Of a stretch of DNA of 64,000 nucleotides, positions 18,206 through 27,149 are shown piece after piece. Source of the stretch: Coprococcus_C sp934318045 (GTDB lineage: Bacteria > Bacillota > Clostridia > Lachnospirales > Lachnospiraceae); contig CAKREY010000001.1 in the NCBI GenBank assembly GCA_934318045.1, positions 124,001-188,000 on the forward strand, read 5' to 3'. The first letter of the stretch is position 1. Every line of letters begins with the position of its first letter. The notes beneath the pieces were generated by a model, which worked only from the letters and a program-made list of their open reading frames with translations, was not told the DNA's origin and did no database searches. The translations under genes and the position numbers were made by a program.

Positions 18206-19657
18206 ATGAGACGCAAAACCATATTCTATAAAATGGTGATCGGCGCACTCCTGCTTTCCATCTTATCCGGATGTGGAAAGAAAGCGGGCGTCGATTATAT
18301 TCAGGAAAACGATTCCAGACAGGATGCCGTTTCCGCATCCGACTTACATCTGAACTATTCCGTATCGGACGGCCGCACAACCATAAATGTCGACGCCGAT
18401 GTGAACACCAGTCTGTCCACGCAGTCTGCTCCGGTTGCGACTGCCGTCCGGTGCGACTATACAAATGAAGATATCACACGTATTGCGGCTGCAATCTTCG
18501 ATGAGGGAAGCTATAAATTATTCCTGCCGTACAGTTGTCAGTCAAAGGAAGAAGTAAATGCTGCCTGCGATGCATTTGCAGAGACATTTGCTACCTACGC
18601 AGACAAATCCGAGATTCCATATAATCTGTTGGCAGAATGTTCCTACGCACAAAATGCGAAAGCAAGCGGAGTCTTTGATCCTATCGAGACAGATGGAACC
18701 ATTCAATACTATCCAACCATCAAGCCAAGTGCAGACAGCGAGGAATTTTGCAACTTCTGCAATATCCGTGGCACGATAGACGGAAAAGACTATCAGCTTT
18801 CCTTCGTCCAGACGCGCAATCACTGCATGCTTGCGTTGCACAAAGATTATAACGAAGAGCTTACCTATGGCTTGTTTAACCAATTATCCCCGATCCGTCC
18901 GGATATGCTCGAAACGCTTGCCGGCAGCGATAACATCTGCTCGTATTCCACGGAAGGTGCCTCAACGCTTGTCACCGATACGCTCTCCAGAATGGGAATC
19001 GATGATTATGTAGTTACCGACGTATTTCCGACGCAGACCATCCAGACTGTCTACGATATTGACGACACTTATCAGGTATCAGCAAACGACAACAAAGAAC
19101 CGGTTATTTCCTATGATTCCTATCTGGTCTACGGTGGGCGCAGCTTAGATGCGCTTACCCCTGTCTACACCACTGCGAACTTCCAGACAGAGCTGACTGA
19201 TTATGAAAGCATGGATCAGGACGAAAACGGAACAATCTCCAATTATGAGGATTATACCTTCTATGGCTACGAATCCATCACCGCCAATGTCGGAAATGAC
19301 GGCTTAAATTATCTGATTGTCGCCAACCCTATGAAGATTGAAACAATCGATGTTGATATAGCAAACACGCTGGATTTCTCCCAGATTGATGCGATTGCAC
19401 AGGACTACATCAACAAACACACCTTTGATGAGATGGTATATGACATAACAGATATCCGGTACGGACTGATCCGGGTCTCCAACGAAGAGGATGATTCCTA
19501 CCAACTGCTCCCGGCATGGTATTACGTAGCAGAAGGAAACGAAGAAAGTAAGCCTTATTATTTTCCAGCTGCCTTTGTCGTCATCAACGCCATCGACGGA
19601 AGCATCTACAATGACGAGCTTGGCTACATCTATCAGCATCGAAATAAATCGGATTAA
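18206..19657 (+). CDS. Lipoprotein of unknown function, tandem paralogue 2
   Basis: A 483-residue lipoprotein with lipobox LSILSGC, very similar in layout to the gene before it. Shared landmarks are TQSAPVATAVRCDYTNEDI, SYDSYLVYGGRSLD, SITANVGNDGLNYLIV, FSQIDAIAQDYI, YGLIRVSNEED and VVINAIDGSIYND. It starts 20 nt after the previous stop behind GAGGGGGAA, and even the bases around the start (GGGGGAATTTCATATG) copy those of paralogue 1, a trace of duplication. GC is a little higher than in paralogue 1. No enzymatic motif is evident. Confidence 0.8.
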   Translation: MRRKTIFYKMVIGALLLSILSGCGKKAGVDYIQENDSRQDAVSASDLHLNYSVSDGRTTINVDADVNTSLSTQSAPVATAVRCDYTNEDITRIAAAIFDEGSYKLFLPYSCQSKEEVNAACDAFAETFATYADKSEIPYNLLAECSYAQNAKASGVFDPIETDGTIQYYPTIKPSADSEEFCNFCNIRGTIDGKDYQLSFVQTRNHCMLALHKDYNEELTYGLFNQLSPIRPDMLETLAGSDNICSYSTEGASTLVTDTLSRMGIDDYVVTDVFPTQTIQTVYDIDDTYQVSANDNKEPVISYDSYLVYGGRSLDALTPVYTTANFQTELTDYESMDQDENGTISNYEDYTFYGYESITANVGNDGLNYLIVANPMKIETIDVDIANTLDFSQIDAIAQDYINKHTFDEMVYDITDIRYGLIRVSNEEDDSYQLLPAWYYVAEGNEESKPYYFPAAFVVINAIDGSIYNDELGYIYQHRNKSD

Positions 19658-19672
19658 AAGGAGGACGATCTT

Positions 19673-21184
19673 ATGAAGAAATTATCTTGGATTTTAATTA
19701 TTACACTTCTCGCATCCTGTCTCTCTGCCTGCGGCAGGAAAGAAACTGTCATCTATCAGGGAGATACCGCATCCATCTCGGATGCAGCTGATAATTCCAT
19801 CCGCACACTGGACTACTCTATCCCGGGTGATTTCGGTACTTTGCATGTGCAAGCACAGGTAGATACGTCCCTTGCTGCACAGAATGCACCGGTTGCTACG
19901 CTGTCCCGAAACGATTTTACAGATGAGGATATAACTGCGATTGCGAAAGCGCTGTTCGACGAGAAAAGCTATACCCTCTTTGTTCCTTATGCATATCGTT
20001 CAATAGACGATTTATCTGCTGCATGTACTGCATGGGAAGAACTGTTCAAATCCTATGAGGATTTCGCTGATATTCCTTCTTACATGATTGCAGAATATTC
20101 CGATGCCAAATCTACGCTTTCACAGAAAAAACAGGATACAGTGAAAGCCGCAAAGATTCTCGAAACAGATGGAGAAATAAAATGGTATGACTACCCGGAA
20201 AATGAAAACGGGCAATATATCGATCAGCCACAGAAGTTTTGTATGTTAGAAGGAACCATCGATGGTGTACATTACTATCTGACTTTCCTGCAATCCGCAG
20301 TATCTTCCCGTATGATGTTATATCGTGATTATTGTTGTGATACGATTGACTATTCTGCAAGCCACAATACAGGCATTCCATTCTTCGAAGATTATGCAGA
20401 ACAAAACGGCGAAAATTCATGTTCCTACACACGCACAGAAGCCGACGAAATCACCGAAGACTATATGGATAAGCTGCATATACAGGACTACTCCATTCTT
20501 CAGACTCTGGATGCTTTCTGTTATCCTTACGATTTTAAAATTAACGACTCCCTTGTTGTAGAAGATCCATCAAATGATATGGCAACGGAAGCAAACTCAT
20601 ATCTTGTCTATGCCGGAAGAAATCTCAATGGAATTGCACCAATCTATACAGATGCAACATTCCAACCATATCTTAGGGATCTATCTGATGCCGAAATAAT
20701 GCCCGGAATCAACGATGATGGCAGCGATGGCTCAGGCTATATATTCTCACCGGATGAAAGCAATACCTATTATGGGTATGAATCATTCCTTGCCAATATC
20801 GAAAGTGATGGTCTGTCTTACCTGATCTGGAACAATCCAATGAAACAGGACACCATTAAAGAAGAACATGCTGTCACACTCTCCTTTGACCAGATTGATG
20901 CCATCGCAAAAACCTACCTTGATTCCCACTCTGACTCACAGGATGCGATATTATCTACACCAGACCCTTCCTATGAAATCTCAGTACGAAATATCTGCTA
21001 TGGTATGATTCGTGTCTCCGATGCAGATCATAGTTCCTACTCCTATATTCCTGCCTGGTATTACCTGACAGATACCGGTCATGACAGTTTTTTCATCCAG
21101 AGCAGTTACGTAATCATAAGTGCAATTGATGGCGGAATCTATGATCCGTATACCGGAACTGTCAGTCAGCTAAATTCTAATTAA
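19673..21184 (+). CDS. Lipoprotein of unknown function, tandem paralogue 3
   Basis: A 503-residue lipoprotein (lipobox LSAC, C20). It is the most divergent of the three and carries extra segments, for example around residues 340-360 and 415-430, but keeps AQNAPVATLSRNDFTDEDI, SYLVYAGRNLN, SFDQIDAIAK, YGMIRVSDADHSSYSYIPAWYYL and VIISAIDGGIYD. AAAGGAGG upstream and 15-nt spacing from paralogue 2 mark it as the last gene of the operon, which ends at a strong hairpin just downstream. Confidence 0.8.
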   Translation: MKKLSWILIITLLASCLSACGRKETVIYQGDTASISDAADNSIRTLDYSIPGDFGTLHVQAQVDTSLAAQNAPVATLSRNDFTDEDITAIAKALFDEKSYTLFVPYAYRSIDDLSAACTAWEELFKSYEDFADIPSYMIAEYSDAKSTLSQKKQDTVKAAKILETDGEIKWYDYPENENGQYIDQPQKFCMLEGTIDGVHYYLTFLQSAVSSRMMLYRDYCCDTIDYSASHNTGIPFFEDYAEQNGENSCSYTRTEADEITEDYMDKLHIQDYSILQTLDAFCYPYDFKINDSLVVEDPSNDMATEANSYLVYAGRNLNGIAPIYTDATFQPYLRDLSDAEIMPGINDDGSDGSGYIFSPDESNTYYGYESFLANIESDGLSYLIWNNPMKQDTIKEEHAVTLSFDQIDAIAKTYLDSHSDSQDAILSTPDPSYEISVRNICYGMIRVSDADHSSYSYIPAWYYLTDTGHDSFFIQSSYVIISAIDGGIYDPYTGTVSQLNSN

Positions 21185-21194
21185 CATGAATGAA

Positions 21195-21223
21195 AAAAGG
21201 GATTGCTTAATGCAATCCCTTTT
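21195..21223. terminator. Bidirectional terminator between the lipoprotein operon and rpsO
   Basis: A perfect 12-bp stem (21195-21206 with 21212-21223, AAAAGGGATTGC and its complement) with a 5-base loop. It carries A-rich and T-rich ends, so it can end transcription of both convergent units. Confidence 0.85.
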
Positions 21224-21265
21224 GTAGTGTGTGTGATTTTAAGTTTATTTACTAATTTGTTATTA

Positions 21266-21532
21266 TTACTTTCTAAGACCAAGCTGCTCGATAAGTGTTC
21301 TGTAACGCTCGATATCCTTGCTCTTAAGGTATGCGAGAAGGTTTCTTCTCTGACCAACCATCTTAAGAAGACCTCTTCTTGAGTGGTGATCCTTTGGATG
21401 TACCTTGAAGTGCTCATTCAGGTCGTTGATTCTTGCTGTAAGGAGTGCAACCTGCACTTCCGGTGAACCTGTATCACCTGCTGTACGAGCATACTTCTCA
21501 ATGATCTCTTTCTTCTGATCTGCTGTAATCAT
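21266..21532 (-). CDS. rpsO: Ribosomal protein S15
   Basis: An 88-residue protein of the small ribosomal subunit that binds the central domain of 16S rRNA. The family signature runs through TGSPEVQVALLTARI, then LNEHFKVHPKDHHSRRGLL and VGQRRNLLAYL. The ATG at 21532 is preceded by GGAGG at 8 nt; an in-frame ATG 15 nt further up has no site of its own. The gene stands alone with its own promoter and an untranslated leader of about 80 nt, where S15 commonly represses its own translation in other bacteria. Confidence 0.98.
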   Translation of the reverse strand: MITADQKKEIIEKYARTAGDTGSPEVQVALLTARINDLNEHFKVHPKDHHSRRGLLKMVGQRRNLLAYLKSKDIERYRTLIEQLGLRK

Positions 21533-21644
21533 GCTTTTTTCCTCCATTTTTCTTATTTTGTCCGGTCGCTGAGTTATGGTCGGAGTGATCCTATAACCAA
21601 GTGACGGCAGTTGCTATATTATCACAAGATTTTCATCTTGTAAA
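21533..21644 (-). promoter_or_regulatory. rpsO promoter and structured leader
   Basis: On the minus strand a -35 TTTACA (21639-21644) and -10 TAATAT (21616-21621) are 17 bp apart. The leader of about 75-80 nt contains GGTTAT ... ATAAC and other complementary pieces that can fold upstream of the ribosome site. S15 leaders in several bacteria are autoregulatory; here that is inferred from position. Confidence 0.6.
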
Positions 21645-21652
21645 GCACTATT

Positions 21653-23311
21653 TTACTTATAGGTTCCACCGCTGATATAATCTTCGGCTCTCTCGCTTCC
21701 GTGTGTGAATTTGTAGCCGATTCCTAACCATTCACTGTTTGTCTTACCAAAGTACCGCATCGGATCTGCCCAGCTGTTATCTGCGTTCTGTGGATCAAAG
21801 TTATACCAGATTCCGTTTATTTTGATCACACACCAGTAATGTTCTCCATAGTTATTATCCGAACGGATTGTCTCGCCTCCGACACGATATGCGTCGAAGC
21901 CAAGTGCCCTGGCAAATACAACCATAGCCGCACCATAATTGATGCACGTTCCATACTGTTCTCCATTTACACCACAGATAATCGGCTTTGCGAAGCTGAC
22001 TACCTGTTTATCCCGCAAATTTGCATATGCAACATTTGTGTTGTTCCAGGAGCCTGTATAACCATCATACTTGTAATATGCATGATTGATAATCCACTTA
22101 TAACATGCCAGAAGTTTATCGTAATTATCCATATCCGGCTTTACAACCTGCGCCAAAACTTCCTGTACTTTTGTATCGATTGCCGCATCTCTCGTCACGG
22201 TCGGAACCAACACAGCTTCTCCTAAAATCTTGCGCAGATTCTCGCTTGTCGCCTGGTTATTTGCTTCCTTCTCAGCTTCTTCCTGTCGTTTCTGTTCTTC
22301 TTCCTGTTCTTTTTGAATCTGGGATGCAATCGCCGCATCTACATACGGTCGTTTTGTCTCGCCCGGTGCTGTCTCACCTTTTTCAACCAATACAATTTCA
22401 ATCGCCTCTAAACGCTTGGCCAGTCCGGCTGTTCCGGATATCTCACCATTGCATGCCCAGTCAAGCCATCCATACGTCTGGCTATGGACACGATAATACA
22501 CATCAAAGCGCTCTGCCAGTTCACCTGTCAGTTTGATCTTGATTGCTTCGAGTCGTTTCCCCTGTGCCGATGTCCCGGCTGCGTTATCATCGGTCACCCA
22601 GTCCATCCAGCCATATGTCTGGCAATGCACTGAATATGTGATACCACCTGCACAACTTGCATTTGGAACATCAATGCAGATCGCTTCGAGACGTTTTCCT
22701 TCCGCAGTTGTTCCGGACTGCTTACCATCCTCTACATAGTCCAGCCAGCCATACGTCTGTACATGCGTTTTATATCTTAAATCCGCCGAATCGGCGCCGC
22801 CTTTTCTCACAAGCTTGATCTGGATAGCCTCTAATCGTTTTGCCTGTCCGGTTGTTCCGCACTCCGCGCCGTTCTTTACCCAGTCACTCCAGCCATACGT
22901 CTGTCTGTGTACACGGTAGACAACATCGTATGCTTCAGCAAGCTGTCCGGTCAGACGGATTTTGATTGCTTCTAACCGCTTTGCCTCACCGGTTGTTCCA
23001 CATTCCTCGCTATCCTTCTTTACGCCAAGTCCCCAGCCATATGTCTGCACATGTGTCTCATATTCCACACTGCCGGGGATGTCCGACTTCACCCATATTT
23101 TGATTGCCTCTAATCGTTTTGCCTGTCCATGCGTGCCGGTTTCTTCTCCATTTTTTGCAACGCCAAGCCCCCAGCCATACGTCTGGCAATGCACCGCATA
23201 ATAAATATCTGCATCTGCTTCCGCTGCTTTTGCACTTCGAGCCGGATTCACCGACTGAAACAATCCCAATACCATCAAACAAGTCAAAACCCGAGCCAAA
23301 ATTTTCTTCAT
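21653..23311 (-). CDS. Secreted protein with six ChW repeats and a transglutaminase-like domain
   Basis: A 552-residue exported protein with a signal peptide (cleavage near ARSAKAAEA). Residues of about 35-325 are six tandem ChW (clostridial hydrophobic W) repeats, each with a core like HVQTYGWLDW and the closing KRLEAI. After a charged Glu/Gln-rich coiled linker (about 330-360) comes a transglutaminase-like papain fold. It has CINYGAAMVVFARALG with the catalytic Cys, GEHYWCVIKINGIWYNFDP with the His and Asp, and YKWIINHAYYKYDG earlier. ChW repeats are thought to bind cell surface or polysaccharide; the C-terminal domain may crosslink or cleave peptides. GAGG 8 nt upstream sets the ATG. It is monocistronic. 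Confidence 0.9.
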   Translation of the reverse strand: MKKILARVLTCLMVLGLFQSVNPARSAKAAEADADIYYAVHCQTYGWGLGVAKNGEETGTHGQAKRLEAIKIWVKSDIPGSVEYETHVQTYGWGLGVKKDSEECGTTGEAKRLEAIKIRLTGQLAEAYDVVYRVHRQTYGWSDWVKNGAECGTTGQAKRLEAIQIKLVRKGGADSADLRYKTHVQTYGWLDYVEDGKQSGTTAEGKRLEAICIDVPNASCAGGITYSVHCQTYGWMDWVTDDNAAGTSAQGKRLEAIKIKLTGELAERFDVYYRVHSQTYGWLDWACNGEISGTAGLAKRLEAIEIVLVEKGETAPGETKRPYVDAAIASQIQKEQEEEQKRQEEAEKEANNQATSENLRKILGEAVLVPTVTRDAAIDTKVQEVLAQVVKPDMDNYDKLLACYKWIINHAYYKYDGYTGSWNNTNVAYANLRDKQVVSFAKPIICGVNGEQYGTCINYGAAMVVFARALGFDAYRVGGETIRSDNNYGEHYWCVIKINGIWYNFDPQNADNSWADPMRYFGKTNSEWLGIGYKFTHGSERAEDYISGGTYK

Positions 23312-23471
23312 GTAAATAACCTCTATCTTTTTGTTTTTCGTTACCTATTTGTAACAAATTTGTAACATTATCTCACATTCAGAAGAAAAAATCAACAGGC
23401 TCTTCCTATTTTCCATAAAAAGTTGTATAATCCTTCCAAATGTATTTTAAATATGAAAGGAAACTATAACC

Positions 23472-24569
23472 ATGTCAGGTTCTATATATGGAAAATTATT
23501 TACGATTGCAACCTGGGGCGAATCACACGGAAAAGGCTTAGGTGTTGTGATTGATGGTTGCCCTGCAGGTGTTCCGCTGTGCGAAGAAGATATCCAGGTG
23601 TACTTAGACCGCAGAAAGCCCGGTCAAAATCAATTCACAACGAAACGGGCAGAATCCGACTGCGTCACGATACTCTCCGGTGTCTTCGATGGAAAAACGA
23701 CCGGAACTCCGATTTCACTCGTGGTCATGAATGAAGACCAAAAATCAAAAGATTACAGCACGATTGCCGAAACTTACCGTCCGGGCCATGCGGACTACTG
23801 CTTCGATGCCAAATATGGATTCCGCGATTACCGCGGTGGTGGACGTTCTTCCGGACGTGAGACGATCGGTCGTGTTGCTGCAGGCGCTGTAGCTGCCAAA
23901 GTGTTAAAAGAACTCGGCATCCGCTGTCAGGCTTACACACGCGCGATTGGTCCTTACTGTGTGGACGATTCCTCGATTCATCTCGACGAAATCATGAACA
24001 ATCCATTTTATATGCCGGATTCTGCCTTAGCCGCGCAAGCAGGCACCTATCTGCAGGAGATGATGGAGAAAAAAGATTCTGTCGGTTCTTCGGTTGAATG
24101 CATCCTGACCGGTGTACCAGCCGGTATCGGCGAACCTGTTTTTGATAAATTAGATGCAAAACTTGCACAGGCTGTTATGTCCATCGGTGCTGTCAAAGGC
24201 GTGGAAATCGGTGACGGCACAGCTGTCGTCCGCGCAATCGGTTCAAAGAACAATGATAATTTCTATATGGATGGAGATACTGTTAAAAAACGCACCAACC
24301 ATTCTGGCGGTACCCTGGGCGGTATGAGCGACGGAAGCCCGATTTTGCTCCGCGCATCCTTTAAACCGACGCCTTCCATCTTCCAGAAGCAGGAAACTGT
24401 GACACGTTCCCACGAAGATACCGTCATGGAAATCAAAGGACGTCACGATCCAATCATCGGGCCTCGTGCGGTTGTGGTTGTAGAGTCGATGTGTGCGATT
24501 ACGGTTTTCGATCTTTTATTGCAAAATATGGCATCAAAGATAGATAATCTGAAAAAAATCTATCAGTAA
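23472..24569 (+). CDS. aroC: Chorismate synthase
   Basis: A 365-residue FMN-dependent enzyme that converts 5-enolpyruvylshikimate 3-phosphate to chorismate, the last step of the shikimate pathway. Signatures: GSIYGKLFTIATWGESHG at the start, the FRDYRGGGRSSGRETIGRVA signature mid-protein and the PTPSIFQKQ region. The RBS is GAAAGGAAA about 9 nt upstream. A candidate -10 TATAAT lies about 45 nt upstream. It is followed after 38 nt by the O-acylation cluster on the same strand, with no terminator between. Confidence 0.97.
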   Translation: MSGSIYGKLFTIATWGESHGKGLGVVIDGCPAGVPLCEEDIQVYLDRRKPGQNQFTTKRAESDCVTILSGVFDGKTTGTPISLVVMNEDQKSKDYSTIAETYRPGHADYCFDAKYGFRDYRGGGRSSGRETIGRVAAGAVAAKVLKELGIRCQAYTRAIGPYCVDDSSIHLDEIMNNPFYMPDSALAAQAGTYLQEMMEKKDSVGSSVECILTGVPAGIGEPVFDKLDAKLAQAVMSIGAVKGVEIGDGTAVVRAIGSKNNDNFYMDGDTVKKRTNHSGGTLGGMSDGSPILLRASFKPTPSIFQKQETVTRSHEDTVMEIKGRHDPIIGPRAVVVVESMCAITVFDLLLQNMASKIDNLKKIYQ

Positions 24570-24607
24570 TAAACCTTCAAAGAATATAGAATAAAGGAAA
24601 TAAAAAT

Positions 24608-26032
24608 ATGGTTTTTTCTAGTATCGAATTTATGTTCCGCTTTTTACCGGTCTTCCTGATCGTGTATTTTGCGGCAGCCGCCAGATATCGGAATATTATT
24701 TTATTGCTTGGAAGTTTAGTCTTCTATGGCGTTGGAGAACCATCGTATATTATATTGATGATTCTCTCGATTCTGGTCAATCATTTCGCAGCTGTAGCGA
24801 TTGACACAGCATGGAAACAGGAAGATTCCACCGGTGTATCTTCCGCTTCCAAACGGAAATTCATACTTATACTTTCGATGGTATTTAACTTTGGCATGCT
24901 ATTTATATTCAAATACCTGAACTTTTTTATCGGTATCATTAATGGCATTGCGGGGACAACCGTCCTGAAGCTCGTAGAGCTCACACTTCCTCTCGGAATC
25001 AGTTTCTACACCTTCCAGGCTGCATCCTATGTGATTGATATCTATCGGAGAAAATATGAAATTGCAGACGGTTTACTGGACTTTGCAACTTACCTGTCTA
25101 TGTTCCCGCAGTTGATTGCCGGACCGATTGTCAGCTTTGCAGAAGTCAAAGATGATATGCACAAGCGAAAAGTCAGTTTTCCAAAGATTGAATGGGGTGC
25201 AACTGTCTTCATTCTTGGACTTGCCTACAAAGTTTTGCTCGCCAACAAAATTGCATCTCTGTGGAACACAGTCATGACCGCCGGTGTACTTGGTATCCAC
25301 CCTCTCACCGCATGGCTTGGATCCTGGGGATTTTCCATGCAGCTGTTTTTTGACTTTTTCGGCTATTCATTGATGGCAATCGGACTTGGACGTATCCTCG
25401 GATTCAAGTTTCCGACAAACTTTAAAAATCCTTACTGTGCAGCCTCTGTCACCGACTTCTGGCGCAAGTGGCACATCACATTAAGCCGCTGGTTCCGCGA
25501 TTATGTCTATATTCCACTCGGAGGTAACCGCAAGGGCCAGAAACGTATGATATGGAATATGTTTGTTGTATGGCTTTTAACCGGACTCTGGCACGGCGCA
25601 GACTGGAATTTTATTATTTGGGGCATGTTTTTCTTTGTTCTTCTTATGATAGAAAAACTGTTTTTGCTGGACAAATTAGAACGTCACAAAATACTGGCAC
25701 ACATATACATGTTGTTTATCATTCCTATTTCCTGGACGATCTTTAACATCACAGATCTTCCAACACTTGGACGCTATCTGAAACGCATGTTTTTCCTTCC
25801 TGTGAAGGGAACGATCCAGACAGATACATTTCCAAAATTTGTAGAATTATTTGGCACTTACTGGTGGCTGCTTCTTATATGCGCCATCTGCTGTACACCG
25901 ATTCCTATCAAGCTGTTAAAACGGTTTTATAAAACATGGGTATGCAAATTCATATTACTTGCACTCTTCTGGCTTTCTGTTTATCAGATTGCTTCCGGTG
26001 CAAATAACCCATTTTTGTATTTCCGATTCTGA
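24608..26032 (+). CDS. MBOAT-family O-acyltransferase (AlgI/DltB/PatA type), copy 1
   Basis: A 474-residue polytopic membrane protein that should move an acyl group (often acetyl) across the membrane to an extracytoplasmic carrier or polymer. The AlgI-type start is MVFSSIEFMFRFLPVFLIVY, and the catalytic region has the invariant His in LTGLWHGADWNF. FWRKWHITLSRWFRDYVYIPLGG is the second family signature. The usual partner is an SGNH/AlgX-like enzyme that passes the acyl group to a glycan; one follows after 23 nt. The substrate polymer cannot be told from the sequence. Confidence 0.93.
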   Translation: MVFSSIEFMFRFLPVFLIVYFAAAARYRNIILLLGSLVFYGVGEPSYIILMILSILVNHFAAVAIDTAWKQEDSTGVSSASKRKFILILSMVFNFGMLFIFKYLNFFIGIINGIAGTTVLKLVELTLPLGISFYTFQAASYVIDIYRRKYEIADGLLDFATYLSMFPQLIAGPIVSFAEVKDDMHKRKVSFPKIEWGATVFILGLAYKVLLANKIASLWNTVMTAGVLGIHPLTAWLGSWGFSMQLFFDFFGYSLMAIGLGRILGFKFPTNFKNPYCAASVTDFWRKWHITLSRWFRDYVYIPLGGNRKGQKRMIWNMFVVWLLTGLWHGADWNFIIWGMFFFVLLMIEKLFLLDKLERHKILAHIYMLFIIPISWTIFNITDLPTLGRYLKRMFFLPVKGTIQTDTFPKFVELFGTYWWLLLICAICCTPIPIKLLKRFYKTWVCKFILLALFWLSVYQIASGANNPFLYFRF

Positions 26033-26055
26033 TGTCTATGTGAAAGGACAATACT

Positions 26056-27099
26056 ATGAACAACAAACGCAAAAAACCAAAAACAATCTGGGATTTTATC
26101 CGGGAATGTCCACTTGTATCTCTGGTCATTCTGTCGATTCTCGGATTTACACTCTATACACTTGCCGGTGCAATTAGCGGAGAATACAAAATCCGCATAT
26201 CAAAAGATCATACGATATTCATGTCTGCTATGATAAAAGAAGATCCATTTTCTATGGATACAACAGAAGGACCATCAGAGCCGGAAACAACAGAAGAAGC
26301 AGCCACTGCAACTGCGACAGACGTCGTTACTACAGAAGCGACATCCACGGACGCTGCAGCAAATTCCGGCGGCATAGTTTCCGATGGCTCAACACCGATT
26401 CCGACTACTTACGAGACGGTTGCCAAACGGACTGCCCGTTCCGCATATTATGACGACAACGACCGCGTTGCGATGACTACCAATTATGATTATATCGATG
26501 TAAAACCGGATTATTTCAACGATGCTGCTTTTATCGGAGATTCCCGGATTGAAGGGTTACATGACTACGGTTCCCTCCAGGCGAACAGTACTGCTGATTT
26601 TTATTACAAAGACGGTATCTCCATATGGGATCTCATGAACACAACCATGGCAAACGGGCAGACAGTCCCTGGCGCGCTCGCATCAAAACAATACAAAAAG
26701 ATTTTTATCATGTGTGGTGTCAATGAGCTTGGAAATGGATTTGCAAAAGACTATCAGGCACAATACAAGAAAGTGTTAGATCAGATTCAGGAATTGCAGC
26801 CAAATGCTGTGATTTTCATTTTGGGTATGATGCATGTGACGCAAAGCTATTCTGATAATTCCGATGTGTTCAACAACGACAATATCGATTGCAGAAATGC
26901 GCTCGTATCCGAATACGCAGATGGAATTCATATCTTCTATCTGGATATGAATCCGGTTGTCTGTGATATGGATGGAACGATTCCTGGCGGCGTAAAAGCC
27001 GAATATTCGAACGACGGTATCCACCTGCAGGCACAATATTATTCATTGTGGGAGGATTTCATGATGAAACACGGGTTACGTGATAACATGTTTCACTAA
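26056..27099 (+). CDS. Membrane-anchored SGNH hydrolase-type acyltransferase partner
   Basis: A 347-residue protein with one N-terminal membrane helix (about residues 15-38), a Thr/Ala/Glu-rich spacer (about 70-110) and a C-terminal SGNH-fold domain. The Ser block is DAAFIGDSRIEG, the Asn block is around MCGVNELGNG, and the Asp/His block is YSNDGIHLQ. Such proteins act outside the membrane as esterases or acyltransferases; next to an MBOAT protein the likely role is transfer of the acyl group to an exported glycan. AAAGGAC 8-9 nt upstream sets the start. It lies between the two MBOAT genes. Confidence 0.85.
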   Translation: MNNKRKKPKTIWDFIRECPLVSLVILSILGFTLYTLAGAISGEYKIRISKDHTIFMSAMIKEDPFSMDTTEGPSEPETTEEAATATATDVVTTEATSTDAAANSGGIVSDGSTPIPTTYETVAKRTARSAYYDDNDRVAMTTNYDYIDVKPDYFNDAAFIGDSRIEGLHDYGSLQANSTADFYYKDGISIWDLMNTTMANGQTVPGALASKQYKKIFIMCGVNELGNGFAKDYQAQYKKVLDQIQELQPNAVIFILGMMHVTQSYSDNSDVFNNDNIDCRNALVSEYADGIHIFYLDMNPVVCDMDGTIPGGVKAEYSNDGIHLQAQYYSLWEDFMMKHGLRDNMFH

Positions 27100-27149
27100 A
27101 GATACCGGTCATCTTTACTGTATTGATAAAATAAGGGGATTTAAATATT

